Positions 20,607 to 29,679 of a stretch of 64,000 nt of DNA are shown here, one piece after another (position 1 is the stretch's first letter; each line of letters opens with the position of its first letter). The position numbers and the translations under genes were made by a program. Below the pieces are notes generated by a model. The model was not told the origin of the DNA. It saw only the letters and a list, made by a program, of their open reading frames with translations, and did not search any database. Source of the stretch: Piscibacillus salipiscarius JCM 13188 (GTDB lineage Bacteria > Bacillota > Bacilli > Bacillales > Alkalibacillaceae); the NCBI RefSeq assembly GCF_001311865.1, contig NZ_BBCD01000006.1, forward strand, positions 62,001 to 126,000. The letters are read 5' to 3'.

Positions 20607-21505
20607 TTGCCCCCCACCTCTTTCTTAGGAACAAACCAATAACGCAAAAGATGAGTGATTAACACTACTAAAAACATCAAGAACAAAAATGGCATCATAA
20701 AAGCTAAAGCTCTAACGTCTTCATTACCTAATATGGCACTTAAGAGCTGATACCCCGCCCCATTATAACTTGAGATTTTTTCAATAATTGGCACACTCGA
20801 TAAAATATACAACATGACCATTTGGCCCTGATTCAAGATTGGTGAAAAGCAATTCCTAACCATATGCCTCATCGCATCAAACTTAGTTAACCCTTTTGAA
20901 AAAACGGTCCTCACGTAATCTCGACCCACTTCATTTTCCATTGAAACTACCGTAAATCTAGCCATATGTATGATGGGGTAAATCATCACAGATACTAATG
21001 GAATGACAAAACTGTACCATTCTTCATTTCCATATAAACTGAATTTTGGGAGGCCATCTCTCATTGAGATAATTAATAGATATTGAATCGCAATAAATAA
21101 GAAAAAATCAGGAATGGAGGCAAAGAGCCATGAGAAAAATGACATAACGTTACCGCTTATTCGTGTTCTTAGATATATTTGGAAGATCCCAATGAACGTA
21201 CCAACCATCATACTTAAGATAAAAGCAGGCAAAATTACTTTCATACTTCTTACAAAAAAGCGTTCTACTTCACTTAACAAAGGACTACCAGAAGAGGTTT
21301 CACCAAACCCCTTTACTTCTTTAACATGATTGATAAAGTCCTGAATCGTCTCATTATACAGTTCTAAAGTAAACGGAAAGTCTGCATGAAATTGAAGTGG
21401 ACCTACTGGAGTTACTTCTAACTCTCTTGGTAATAACAGTAAAAGCACAAATGAAACAATAATAAACATGAAAATCATTAACTGTTTTAATAGTTGCCAT
21501 GTCAT
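20603..21505 (-). CDS. OppB-like ABC transporter permease
   Basis: About 300 residues, intact. One N-terminal membrane segment (MFIIVSFVLLLLLP), a long extracytoplasmic loop (about residues 30-90), then five more segments. The EAA-type loop is seen as EVGRDYVRTVFSKGLTKFDAMRHMVRN. The loop is longer and the sequence more diverged than in classical DppB/OppB. Start set at ATG 21505, six bases after AGGTGA; a GTG at 21514 is possible. Forms an overlapping pair with the OppC-like gene. The substrate is unknown; the soluble binding-protein-like gene at 13840-15416 is not adjacent. Confidence 0.82.
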   Translation of the reverse strand: MTWQLLKQLMIFMFIIVSFVLLLLLPRELEVTPVGPLQFHADFPFTLELYNETIQDFINHVKEVKGFGETSSGSPLLSEVERFFVRSMKVILPAFILSMMVGTFIGIFQIYLRTRISGNVMSFFSWLFASIPDFFLFIAIQYLLIISMRDGLPKFSLYGNEEWYSFVIPLVSVMIYPIIHMARFTVVSMENEVGRDYVRTVFSKGLTKFDAMRHMVRNCFSPILNQGQMVMLYILSSVPIIEKISSYNGAGYQLLSAILGNEDVRALAFMMPFLFLMFLVVLITHLLRYWFVPKKEVGGK

Positions 21506-21641
21506 AGACTTCACCTGCTATTTTTCAAAATATTAAATAAATTATGACAAAATACCTATATAACGTCAACTTGCTTACTAAATTACTTATTAGGGTATAT
21601 GTAGTATTAATGAAAAATGAATATTTAAGAGGAGTTTCGAG

Positions 21642-23098
21642 ATGGCGAAGAGAAAATGGTACAAGAAAAAGAACATGGATCATTGCAGGAATTTTCATCA
21701 CAATATACATTGCAACCCTTATCTATCAACAGTTTAAGCCACTTCCAGAGGGGATTTCCTATGAAGGACAAGTTCGCTCATTACACGATGAAGATATTGA
21801 ATTTCTCTACGATTTAACCTATCAAAAAATGGACAAGAACATTATGACCAAGAAATATTTGATGAGGTTTATAATATGATTGAAAATGCAGAGGACTTCT
21901 TGGTTGTTGACATGTTTATGATGAATGAATCTGCATCTAGCAAAAGAGATTTTCCTAAGATTAGTCAAAAAATAAGCGAAAAAATCATACAGCAAAAGAA
22001 CGAGCATCCTAACCTTAAAGTTGTGTTTATAACGGATCTCATTAATAAAACTTATAATTCACACCAGGCAGAACACATTAAACCACTCGAAGAAGCTGGA
22101 GTGGAAGTCGTTTACACAAAGCTAGATCGTCTGCGTGACCCGAATCCACTATATTCATCTTTCTACCGTATGGGTATACAATGGTTTGGCCAAAAAGGGA
22201 ATGGCTGGATTATGAACCCTTTCGGAAAAGAGCTACCAGAAGTTACGGCTAGGTCTTATTTTAAGTTATTTAATATTAAAGCTAATCACAGGAAAGTTTT
22301 TGTGTCTGAAGACCAAGGTTTAGTCCTATCTGCTAATGCCCATGATGCAAGTGGTTTTCACTCTAATATTGGGTTTAAAGTAAAGGGAAACCTTCTTAAA
22401 GACTTAATAGAGTCAGAAAAAGCTGTAGCTGACTATTCAGGAGGAGACCTCTCTACCTTCCCATCGAAAGAACAAATTGAACAAATTAAACCCACTAAAT
22501 CAACAGGGGATATTAAGGCAAAGGTTATAACAGAACAAAAATTGAAGTAGCTGCACTTGAAGCAATTGAATCAGCTAAAGAGAACGATCAAGTATGGCTT
22601 GGTATGTATTACTTAGCAGACCGTGATATCGTTGATGCTATTAAAGCTGCTTCAAATCGTGGTGTTACACTAAATTTAATCTTAGATCCTAACCAAAACG
22701 CGTTTGGTCATGAGAAAACAGGACTACCTAACCTACCAATCGCTCAGGAGTTATTAAACCACGATGATAAAATCAATTTAAAATGGTACAACGTTAATAA
22801 AGAACAGTATCATACCAAAATATTATTTGTAAAAAAGGCTAATGAAAGCTTCATTGTAGGCGGATCAGCCAACCTTACCTCTCGTAATATTGATGATTAT
22901 AATTTAGAAAGCGATTTATCTATAACAGCACCTAATGACAGCGAACTCGTGCATAACGTTGAAGATTACTTCAAACGCATTTGGGAAAATAAAGATGCGC
23001 AGTACACTGTAAGCTATGAAGAATATGCTGGAACTTATACGACTGCGAAACGTGCATTATACTACATTCAAAAGATTACCTTATTTACGACCTATTAA
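21642..23098 (+). CDS. membrane-anchored phospholipase-D family protein (three suspected frameshifts)
   Basis: About 485 residues after repair. The start ATG 21642 follows GAGGAG; the N-terminus is basic (MAKRKWYKKRTW) then one membrane segment (IIAGIFITIYIATLIY), so the catalytic part faces outside. Two HKD motifs are seen: NHRKVFVSEDQGLVLSANAHD and YHTKILFVKKANESFIVGGSANL, both in PLD order. The breaks at 21666-21670, 21824-21829 and 22537-22541 are each one A. It resembles cardiolipin-synthase-like or nuclease-like PLD proteins. The exact substrate is open. A strong terminator follows. Confidence 0.82.
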
Positions 23099-23111
23099 TA
23101 CACTGACATTA

Positions 23112-23170
23112 AACCGAAAAAGTAGCCGACTTTGGTTAAGTAAACTTAACAAGGTTCGGCTACTTTTGAT
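23112..23170. terminator. terminator between PLD-like gene and bdhA
   Basis: Stem AAAAGTAGCCGA / TCGGCTACTTTT with an internal shorter inverted repeat (GGTTAAGT / ACTTAAC) in the loop; T-run follows. Genes converge here. Confidence 0.8.
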
Positions 23171-23194
23171 TTAATAAAGTTTTTAGAACTTGAA

Positions 23195-23971
23195 TTATTG
23201 AGCTGTATATCCTCCATCAATCACTGTCGCTTGCCCTGTAATACCCTTCGCTTGATCGCTTGCTAAAAACATCATGTAATCGGCAATTTCTTGAACGTCG
23301 AGTAATCGCTTTTGCGGTACTAATGGATAAATCACTTCTTCTATTACAGATTCTAATGACACATTTCGTGTTCTGGCTAAATCCTCAAGTTGATTTCTAA
23401 CAAGTGGTGTATCGACATACCCTGGGCAAATAGCGTTAACCGTGACACCGTGATCCGCCCCTTCTAAAGCTGCTACTTTTGTTAATCCAATCACGCCATG
23501 TTTTGCACTGTTATAAGCTGATTTTCCAGCAAACCCAACTAGCCCATTAATGGATGCCATGTTTATAATACGCCCATGTTCTTGTTTTTTCATGATAGGG
23601 AAAGCATGCTTGATCGCGACAAATGGTGCAACAAGCATAATCTTCGTCATGCGCTCAAACTGTTCAGTTGGAAAGTCTTCAATCGGTGACACATGTTGTA
23701 TCCCAGCATTATTGATAAGCACATCTAAGCGCCCATACTGATTAGTTGTTGTATCAATCGCCCTTACGAGTTCGTCTTCATTAGTGACATCACAATAGAC
23801 CGTCATTCCTTCAAACTGTTTAGACTTAAGCCATTCCTCTACATCTTGTAGCTTCTCCTTGTTTACATCCGTAAAAACGACCTTATTTCCCTTCTTTGCA
23901 AACTCTTCTCCTACTCTGAGACCAATCCCGCTAGCTGCACCGGTAATTAAGATAACTTTATTTTTGACCAC
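23195..23971 (-). CDS. bdhA: 3-hydroxybutyrate dehydrogenase
   Basis: NAD-dependent SDR of 258 residues oxidising 3-hydroxybutyrate to acetoacetate. All SDR motifs are intact: TGAASGIG (cofactor), NNAGIQHVSPIEDF, MASINGLVG with the catalytic serine, YNSAK with Tyr and Lys, and PGYVDTPLVRNQ. The GIQHVSPIE and TPLV...Q residues are typical of 3-hydroxybutyrate dehydrogenase rather than FabG. The GTG at 23971 sits seven bases after GGGAGG; an ATG 21 bases upstream has no ribosome site. Together with the phasin-like protein elsewhere and the CoA transferase, it hints at polyhydroxybutyrate or ketone-body metabolism. Confidence 0.88.
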   Translation of the reverse strand: MVKNKVILITGAASGIGLRVGEEFAKKGNKVVFTDVNKEKLQDVEEWLKSKQFEGMTVYCDVTNEDELVRAIDTTTNQYGRLDVLINNAGIQHVSPIEDFPTEQFERMTKIMLVAPFVAIKHAFPIMKKQEHGRIINMASINGLVGFAGKSAYNSAKHGVIGLTKVAALEGADHGVTVNAICPGYVDTPLVRNQLEDLARTRNVSLESVIEEVIYPLVPQKRLLDVQEIADYMMFLASDQAKGITGQATVIDGGYTAQ

Positions 23972-24144
23972 GCTATTTCCTCCCTTATCCATAACCTTTT
24001 ATACCTATCATACAACGTCAGACCTTAGACTTCCTAATTAGACACGATTCAACAAACTAGTAATAAACTTTATCCTATATTTGACAGAATTCTCACGACG
24101 GAGTCGATATAATAGTCAAAACAACGAGGATAGGAGTAGAGTTT

Positions 24145-24961
24145 ATGGAGAAAACTGTAAATATTTATCCTGTAAACACTATGGACAACGTGATCACGAA
24201 CGTTTATACTTCTATCATTTTATCGGAGGTAACTCTAGTGAAACGGATAGTTTAGTAGAACAACTTCGTGATCTAAAAGAAAGAAAAATTTATTAATCGG
24301 TGTTTTTCGGTTCCCTTTTCGATTTGAAGGTAAAAAGCGCTGGCAAACCGCTACGAAACAATATTTTCTAATGAAAGAATCATGCGATGCTGTTATCTAT
24401 TTTCAAAGTGATGATTTAATGGAATTAATTGACCAAGACACAACCATACGTGATGCCCAAAATACGTTTAAGTCTATAGAAGATGACAGTATTAGGGCCA
24501 TTAATAAACTCATTGATGAGACCGGTGAGATGAATATTGATTACCATGACCTTGAGAACTTCATATCAAACTTTAAAGGACCTCTATTTTCCCACACGGT
24601 TGAAGGTGAATCATTCGATACACCTTTAAAATACTTAATTGAGAAACCTTATTTACCAAAAGATTTTACTGATGGGGAACAGCTAATGATTAATATTGGC
24701 TATACGCAAGATGTTAATATGGAATCATTTCGTCAAATTAATTTAAGGCTTCATGACCTATTCTCAAAAGCCGATCTATTTAAAATTGGGTCATACTTTA
24801 TTAATGAACCAGGTGAACGATTTAAAATTACGTTAATAGTAAATGGTCTTAAAGATCCTGTCTCTTTACCATTAAACGATAAACCTTCATCCACCTATCA
24901 TGAGCTTAAGATGAAATGGAAGCGCGGAATAGAAAAAGGGAAAAGGCGATTAACCTTATAA
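24145..24961 (+). CDS. short FtsZ/tubulin-fold protein lacking the N-terminal GTP-binding half (two suspected frameshifts)
   Basis: After repair of one T (24218-24221) and one A (24284-24288) the gene gives about 272 residues. From residue 23 it follows FtsZ block by block: TSIIFIGGNSSETDSL stands where FtsZ has VFxTAGMGGGTGTGAAP (T4 loop, glycines mostly lost), then IGVFRFPFRFEGKKRW (FtsZ VGVVTxPFxFEGKKR), the DTTIRDAQNTF helix, and GEMNIDYHDLENF with the NxDxxD T7 loop that completes the neighbour's GTPase site. The C-terminal domain is also present (QLMINIGYTQDVNMESFRQIN, then FKITLIVNG). Only about 20 residues precede the T4 position, so T1-T3 are absent. A ribosome site (GGATAGGAG) fixes the start, leaving no room for a longer N-terminus. 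Role unknown; it may cap or modulate FtsZ polymers. Confidence 0.75.
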
Positions 24962-24984
24962 AAAATACCTAAGCTCAGGTCATT

Positions 24985-26005
24985 TTATTTGAATAACTGA
25001 TTTACTTTTGAAATAACTGTTTCTATATCTTCTTTAGAAACATCATAATTCGTCACCAAGCGAACAGAGTGAGTACCATAAGAACCTGACTTAATACCTG
25101 CTTTCTCTAGCTTCTCAATAAACTGCTCGCTCGTTAAGCCAAGATTTTCTACACTAACTAGAACCATATTTGTTTCGACTTCACTTTCAATTTCAATTCC
25201 ATCTATATTCCCTAATCCTTCTGCTAGTCGTTTGGCATGATTGTGGTCTTCTTGCAAACGATTTGGCATTTCATTTAAAGCAATAATTCCTGGAGCTGCG
25301 ATCATTCCTGCTTGGCGCAGTCCTCCTCCTAATCGCTTTCTCCACTTTCTAGCACGTTCAATAAACTCTTTAGGACCAGCTAAAATAGAGCCAACAGGTG
25401 CTCCTAATCCTTTAGATAAACAGAACTGAACTGTGTCTACTTGTTCAGCAATTTTATGTACAGGCTCATTCATTGCAACGGCTGCATTAAAAATTCGAGC
25501 ACCGTCTAGATGAACGGGTATTTTGTACTGATTTGCTACCTTTTTAATAGCTTTCATATTCTCAAGTGGAACAACTGTTCCACCAGCTTTGTTATGCGTG
25601 TTTTCAAGGCTAATTAATCCTGTTTCAGGAAAATGAATATCCTCTGGTCGAATCGCTGACGCAACTTGCTTAGGGTCCATTGCTCCACGGTCTCCGTCAA
25701 TCGTTTTGGGCTGAATGCCTGCTAATGCTGACATAGCTGCTCCTTCATAAACAAATATGGGCATTAGCCTCCATAATCACTTCATCCGCAGGTTTACAAT
25801 GTGTTAATACAGCAATTTGATTCCCTTGTGTTCCACTTGTCACAAATAATGCCGCTTCTTTCCCTAATTTTTCAGCAGCTAGTTCTTCTAAACGATTAAT
25901 GGTTGGATCTTCTCCATAAACATCGTCACCAACTTCAGCCTGGTAAGCTGCTTTTCGCATAGCTTCTGTTGGCTTTGTGACTGTATCACTTCTTAAATCA
26001 ATCAT
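24985..26005 (-). CDS. ltaE: low-specificity L-threonine aldolase (one suspected frameshift)
   Basis: PLP enzyme cleaving L-threonine or allo-threonine to glycine and acetaldehyde. N-terminus [16 protein letters not shown] is diagnostic, followed by [41 protein letters not shown] and [16 protein letters not shown] with the cofactor lysine. A single-base break near 25753-25755 is repaired to [17 protein letters not shown]. About 340 residues, normal length. It converges on the FtsZ-like gene, with only 23 bases between the stops. Confidence 0.9.
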
Positions 26006-26115
26006 CTAAGCCCCTCCCGTCTTTTGTATCATTTTAATACACTCCAAATCTTTTTAAAACTATTGGTTATAAAAGTTTCATACATAGGAAAAATAATCCT
26101 AAAGGAGTGTGAACG

Positions 26116-27123
26116 ATGGGCGAACAAGTTAGCAGTCATCATTTTTCGGACTTAACAGCTAATGAAGTATCCAATCTATGGTCTTCTTACTTAAAAAAAC
26201 TCTATGGAACAAAGATTGTTTGAATACTTCTATGCGTCCTGTGAAGATGACCAAACAAGGAAGATTGCAAGTAGAATCATCGAACATGCTAAGTCTACCT
26301 TAAAAGAGTTGGATACGATTTTGATCATGAAAATTTATCAACCCCCCATGCATTTACTGAACAAGATGTAACAGCTGATGCACATAAGGTCTTCTCAGAT
26401 ACGTTTATCTTATACTTTTGTCATGATATCACCATGCTGTCGATGAGTACTTACCCTAGCGCTCTTTCAGACTGCTCTAGGCCAGATATTCGAGAGTTTT
26501 TCCAAAAGAGAATAGAAGCATTTCTTAGTCTTCAAAACGATGTCATAAACGTCATGCTTGAAAAAGGGGTTTACTTAAAACCAGCTCAGCTAGAAATGGA
26601 AAACGAAGTGGACTTTGTTAGAAGTAAAAAGTATTTAAGTGGTCTATTTACAGGGGCAAGACCTGTAAACGCTCCAGAAATTGCGAACCTTACTCGCATT
26701 TCACATCGAGCTCAGTTCTCAAAAATGGTCTTCGTGACGTTTCATAAGTTAGCTCATAAAGTTGAACTGAAAGAACATTTCTCTCAAGGTAGAAACGGAA
26801 TTGAAAATGTACTTGAATCTCTATCTGAAGTGTTAGAGAAAGAGAATATTCCACTCTCAGCTTCAGGTGATTTTAAAATATCACCAGTTGAAATGTCGCC
26901 GTTTTCAGATCGCCTCATGTTGTTCTTCGTCAATACATGTCTTGGAATGTTTTGTTTTCAAATGGTATCCCAGGCATTAAATTCAACCCTACGTTCAGAT
27001 ATTGTTGTTAAATTAACAAAGATTTCAACTAAAATGAGAAAGTACTATTCAGCAGGCTTATTATTAGCTATTAAAGAAGGGTGGTTTGAACAACCACCTA
27101 ATCCAGTTGATCATAAAGTGTGA
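26116..27123 (+). CDS. DUF3231 family protein, paralogue 3 (two suspected frameshifts)
   Basis: ATG eight bases after AAAGGAG. About 335 residues after repair of one extra A in the run 26193-26199 (SYLKNSMEQRLFEYF) and one missing T at 26319-26322 (DTIFDHENLSTPHAF). It has the same layout as the other two copies: LTANEVSNLWSSY, HAFTEQDVTADAH, YLSGLFTGARPVNAPEIANL, and a C-terminal AIKEGWFEQPPNPV in place of NGWMEEPP. It is the most diverged of the three. The stay-green homologue begins 54 bases downstream and could be co-transcribed. Confidence 0.78.
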
Positions 27124-27174
27124 CACGCCGAATATCTTTTAACATACAATAAACAAAAAGTTATGGGGCGTGTC
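27122..27174 (+). promoter_or_regulatory. inverted repeat over the stay-green ribosome site
   Basis: GACACGCC (27122-27129) overlaps the DUF3231 stop codon and pairs with GGCGTGTC (27167-27174), which covers the only purine-rich stretch before the ATG at 27178. The 37-base loop is AT-rich. If it folds in RNA it would mask translation start of the downstream gene. Confidence 0.4.
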
Positions 27175-27177
27175 GGT

Positions 27178-27633
27178 ATGAGTCAATTTAACCCAAACCA
27201 ACTATTTGTAGAATATAGAGAACAAATTTCTAAAACTAGCCCAATTGTTGGCCGTCGCCATACACTAACCCATTCAGATGTAACTGGTGACTTGTTTTAA
27301 CAGTTGGGCCTCAGTTTGCTTACGATCTTATTAATGATATGAGAGATGAAGTAATGGGTGAATTTGTGAAAGTTGGAGATGAGCTTGTTTATCATGCTCA
27401 CGTATTTATTGGTGGTTTATTCGATGAGGCAACGGCAGCTATTCGTGATCAAATTTTTCGAAGAGAGCTTCCTTTAGCATTAACAGCTATTCGATATGGG
27501 GAAAACCCTTTGTTCCAAACTAACCCTTCCCTTGATGAAGTGCCAGTCAAAATTCATTTTAACTCTAGTTATCCTCAGTTTAACACCAGCGAGAACTGGG
27601 GAGTTTTTTTCAGATTACAAATATGTAGATTAA
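27178..27633 (+). CDS. bacterial stay-green (SGR) family protein (two suspected frameshifts)
   Basis: Repaired length about 151 residues. The signature of the Staygreen family is clear: GRRHTLTHSDVTGDLFLTVGP, then MRDEVMGEF, HAHVFIGGLFDEATAAIRDQIFRRELPLALTAIRYG, and a C-terminal ENWGVFSDYKYVD. In plants and algae SGR removes magnesium from chlorophyll a. Homologues are known in non-photosynthetic Bacillales, where no chlorophyll exists, so the substrate here is unknown. Breaks: one T missing at 27295-27298 and one T too many at 27604-27610. Start ATG 27178; ATG 27163 is in frame but has no ribosome site. Confidence 0.85.
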
Positions 27634-27673
27634 ACCATAACACCATAATTTTTTATAGCCTTTAGCTTTCATC

Positions 27674-27702
27674 AAGTGCTTGATCCTCTTCAAGCACTTT
27701 TT
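27674..27702 (+). terminator. terminator after the stay-green gene
   Basis: Stem AAGTGCTTGA / TCAAGCACTT with six-base loop, then TTT. Confidence 0.8.
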
Positions 27703-27763
27703 ATTTCTCATACATAGACAAGAGCGGAATAAACTTTAATAACAATCAATTAGGAGGAATTAG

Positions 27764-28563
27764 ATGAAAGTACTAAGACTAGGCCATGCCATGTATCAAT
27801 TAACAAGTGAAGGAGGTAAAAATTATCTTATTGACCCTTTTGTTGATATGAATCCCGGCTTCCCAACTCTAATGGACTCAGAGGAATTCTACCAGCAAAT
27901 TGATGCAATTTTTTAACTCATGGGCATTTCGATCATACTAGTGGTTTATCTAAATTTGTTGAACATCATTCAGAGGTTACGATTGTCGCTCAATATGAAT
28001 TAGCCTTAATTTTACTACAGCAAGGGTTTGAAAATGTAATTCCAATTAACCTAGGTGGTTCCGTATCATTTGATGATGTAAAAGCCACTATGGTCCAAGC
28101 CGTACATACATCATCGTATAAGGAAACACAGTCAACCCCAATGTATGCAGGAGAATCAGCTGGGTATGTATTTGAATTTAAAGATGATTACACGCTTTAC
28201 CACTCTGGCGACACTGCCCTAATGTCTGATATGAAACTTATTCAAGATGTTTATCAGCCTGAGATCGCCATACTGTCCTCATCAGGCCATTTCACCATGG
28301 GGCCAACAGAAGCAGCCTATGCAGTAGAAAATTTATTAGATGTTAAGTATGTCATTCCTAGCCATACGTTCCCTTCAGAAGAAACGGCTACATCGCCTGA
28401 TACTCTTAATGCATTACTTGAGCAGTTCCCGGTTGTGGAAAATATGATCGCCAAGGATCATGAACTAGAAAGATTACTTGATAAATATCCTCATACAGAA
28501 GTTAGTGTCATTGGGTACGGAGAGGAAAGAGCTTTTGTAAAAAGCAAAAAGCCTAATGCTTAA
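27764..28563 (+). CDS. UPF0173-type metal-dependent hydrolase (one suspected frameshift)
   Basis: Metallo-beta-lactamase-fold protein of about 266 residues. After adding one T to the run 27909-27914 the metal site reads FLTHGHFDHTSG (HxHxDH). Other ligands are in VQAVHTSSYKE, YHSGDTALMSD and YVIPSHTFPSEE. N-terminus KVLRLGHAMYQL has the GHA start typical of UPF0173. Cytoplasmic, substrate unknown. ATG 27764 follows TAGGAGGA. Confidence 0.85.
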
Positions 28564-28636
28564 TCATTAAATTATTGTTTGAGTATTCTTCTGAACGGTT
28601 ATGGTATTAGTACAACCTTACTTAGGAGGGATACTC

Positions 28637-28815
28637 ATGAACTTAATGCGTGCTAAAGAAATTAAAGAAGATCCCAATATGAAAGATGTTGTCTATAACG
28701 AAGAATATGTGTATATTGACGATGTGGATGATGAACGTCAAAAAGCGATCATTCATTATTTAAACGTGATGGTGTTGAATTTGAAGTTGATGTAACTGAG
28801 CTAAAAGAGGAATAA
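28637..28815 (+). CDS. sspH: H-type small acid-soluble spore protein (one suspected frameshift)
   Basis: Repaired 59-residue protein. MNLMRAKEIKEDPNMKDVVYN and VYIDDVDDERQKAIIHYL match the SspH pattern (MNxxRAxEIxxSPxMxxVxYNGxPVYIxxVDE). The missing A at 28762-28764 restores KRDGVEFEVDVTELKEE. SspH is a minor component of the spore core. Strong CTTAGGAGGG ribosome site. It confirms that the organism sporulates and predicts forespore (sigma-G) expression, though I could not place the promoter with confidence. Confidence 0.82.
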
Positions 28816-28821
28816 TAATAG

Positions 28822-28850
28822 CGCCCACAATAAAAAGTGGGCGTATTTTT
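28822..28850. terminator. terminator between sspH and the VCBS-like gene
   Basis: Stem CGCCCAC / GTGGGCG with an eight-base loop followed by ATTTTTTAT; genes converge. Confidence 0.8.
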
Positions 28851-29566
28851 TATATAGAGGACCCGAATATGGCGACACTTTGACGGTCAAGATTCATATA
28901 ATCTTGATCCCATGCTAACGTGTTCAGAACATTACCTAGCGAGTCTGCATTATACCTTCCTGCAATACGTTGATACGCTAACAATTCATAAACCCCATTT
29001 GAATCATAATCAACTGGATACAGCCCACTTAATGGATTGACCCAGCCCTCAATAGGATTAATTAGATTGCCATTAGAATCATAAATCTCGTTTAAGTATT
29101 CCTGATCGCGGCTGCTAGAAATATCGATGATGTACTGCATTTGGTTTTGCTCACTTAACACTTGAACTTTATAGTCATCTAGATAATTGACTCTATACTG
29201 GTACTCATTATTATAAGCATTACCATTAAAAAGCAGGTTCTCTTCATTATTTAAAAAAGAGTATAAATAGGCATAAATCGTCCCCCCACTCCCGCCAGTT
29301 GCTATTCGAACCAACACATCGCTAACACCGTCTCCAGTAAAATCTCCTAAAAATAATGTTGGGTCATATCCCGCATTTTCATCTAGCTGAGTTATTGTTA
29401 ATCTTCCACTCAAACCATCTTGAACAACAAGCGTGATGTCTTGAACAAATGGACTATCAGATGTCATCATACCCATCAAATAAATCTGATCCATTAGTCC
29501 ATCACCTGTCGCATCACCTTGCGCAAAAGCAACAACTTGAGACCCCTGTCTATTGTTATACATCAT
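28850..29566 (-). CDS. FG-GAP/VCBS-like repeat protein, no signal peptide
   Basis: About 238 residues. It carries repeated Asp/Gly calcium-type loops: GDATGDGLMDQIYL, GDFTGDGVSDVLVR and VDYDSNGVYELLAY, spaced as in FG-GAP or dockerin-like beta-propeller repeats. No signal peptide or membrane segment is present, which is unusual for this fold and suggests an intracellular or spore-coat location. Start at one of two adjacent ATGs (29566 or 29563) after AAGGGGTGG. It is head to head with another beta-propeller-type protein at 29680, so both may be expressed together, possibly during sporulation. Function unknown. Confidence 0.65.
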   Translation of the reverse strand: MMYNNRQGSQVVAFAQGDATGDGLMDQIYLMGMMTSDSPFVQDITLVVQDGLSGRLTITQLDENAGYDPTLFLGDFTGDGVSDVLVRIATGGSGGTIYAYLYSFLNNEENLLFNGNAYNNEYQYRVNYLDDYKVQVLSEQNQMQYIIDISSSRDQEYLNEIYDSNGNLINPIEGWVNPLSGLYPVDYDSNGVYELLAYQRIAGRYNADSLGNVLNTLAWDQDYMNLDRQSVAIFGSSI

Positions 29567-29679
29567 ATCCACCCCTTCAGACTTACTCCTATATCTTATG
29601 GGCAAACGCCAATCCTGCTACTGACAAATTCCCAAAATCAATTAGGTGCATACACTAATTAAAAAGTGGAGGAATTCGT

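Noticed and set aside
29449-29658. 69-codon plus-strand open frame
   Set aside because: Antisense to the FG-GAP-like gene and extends over the divergent promoter region; no ribosome site.
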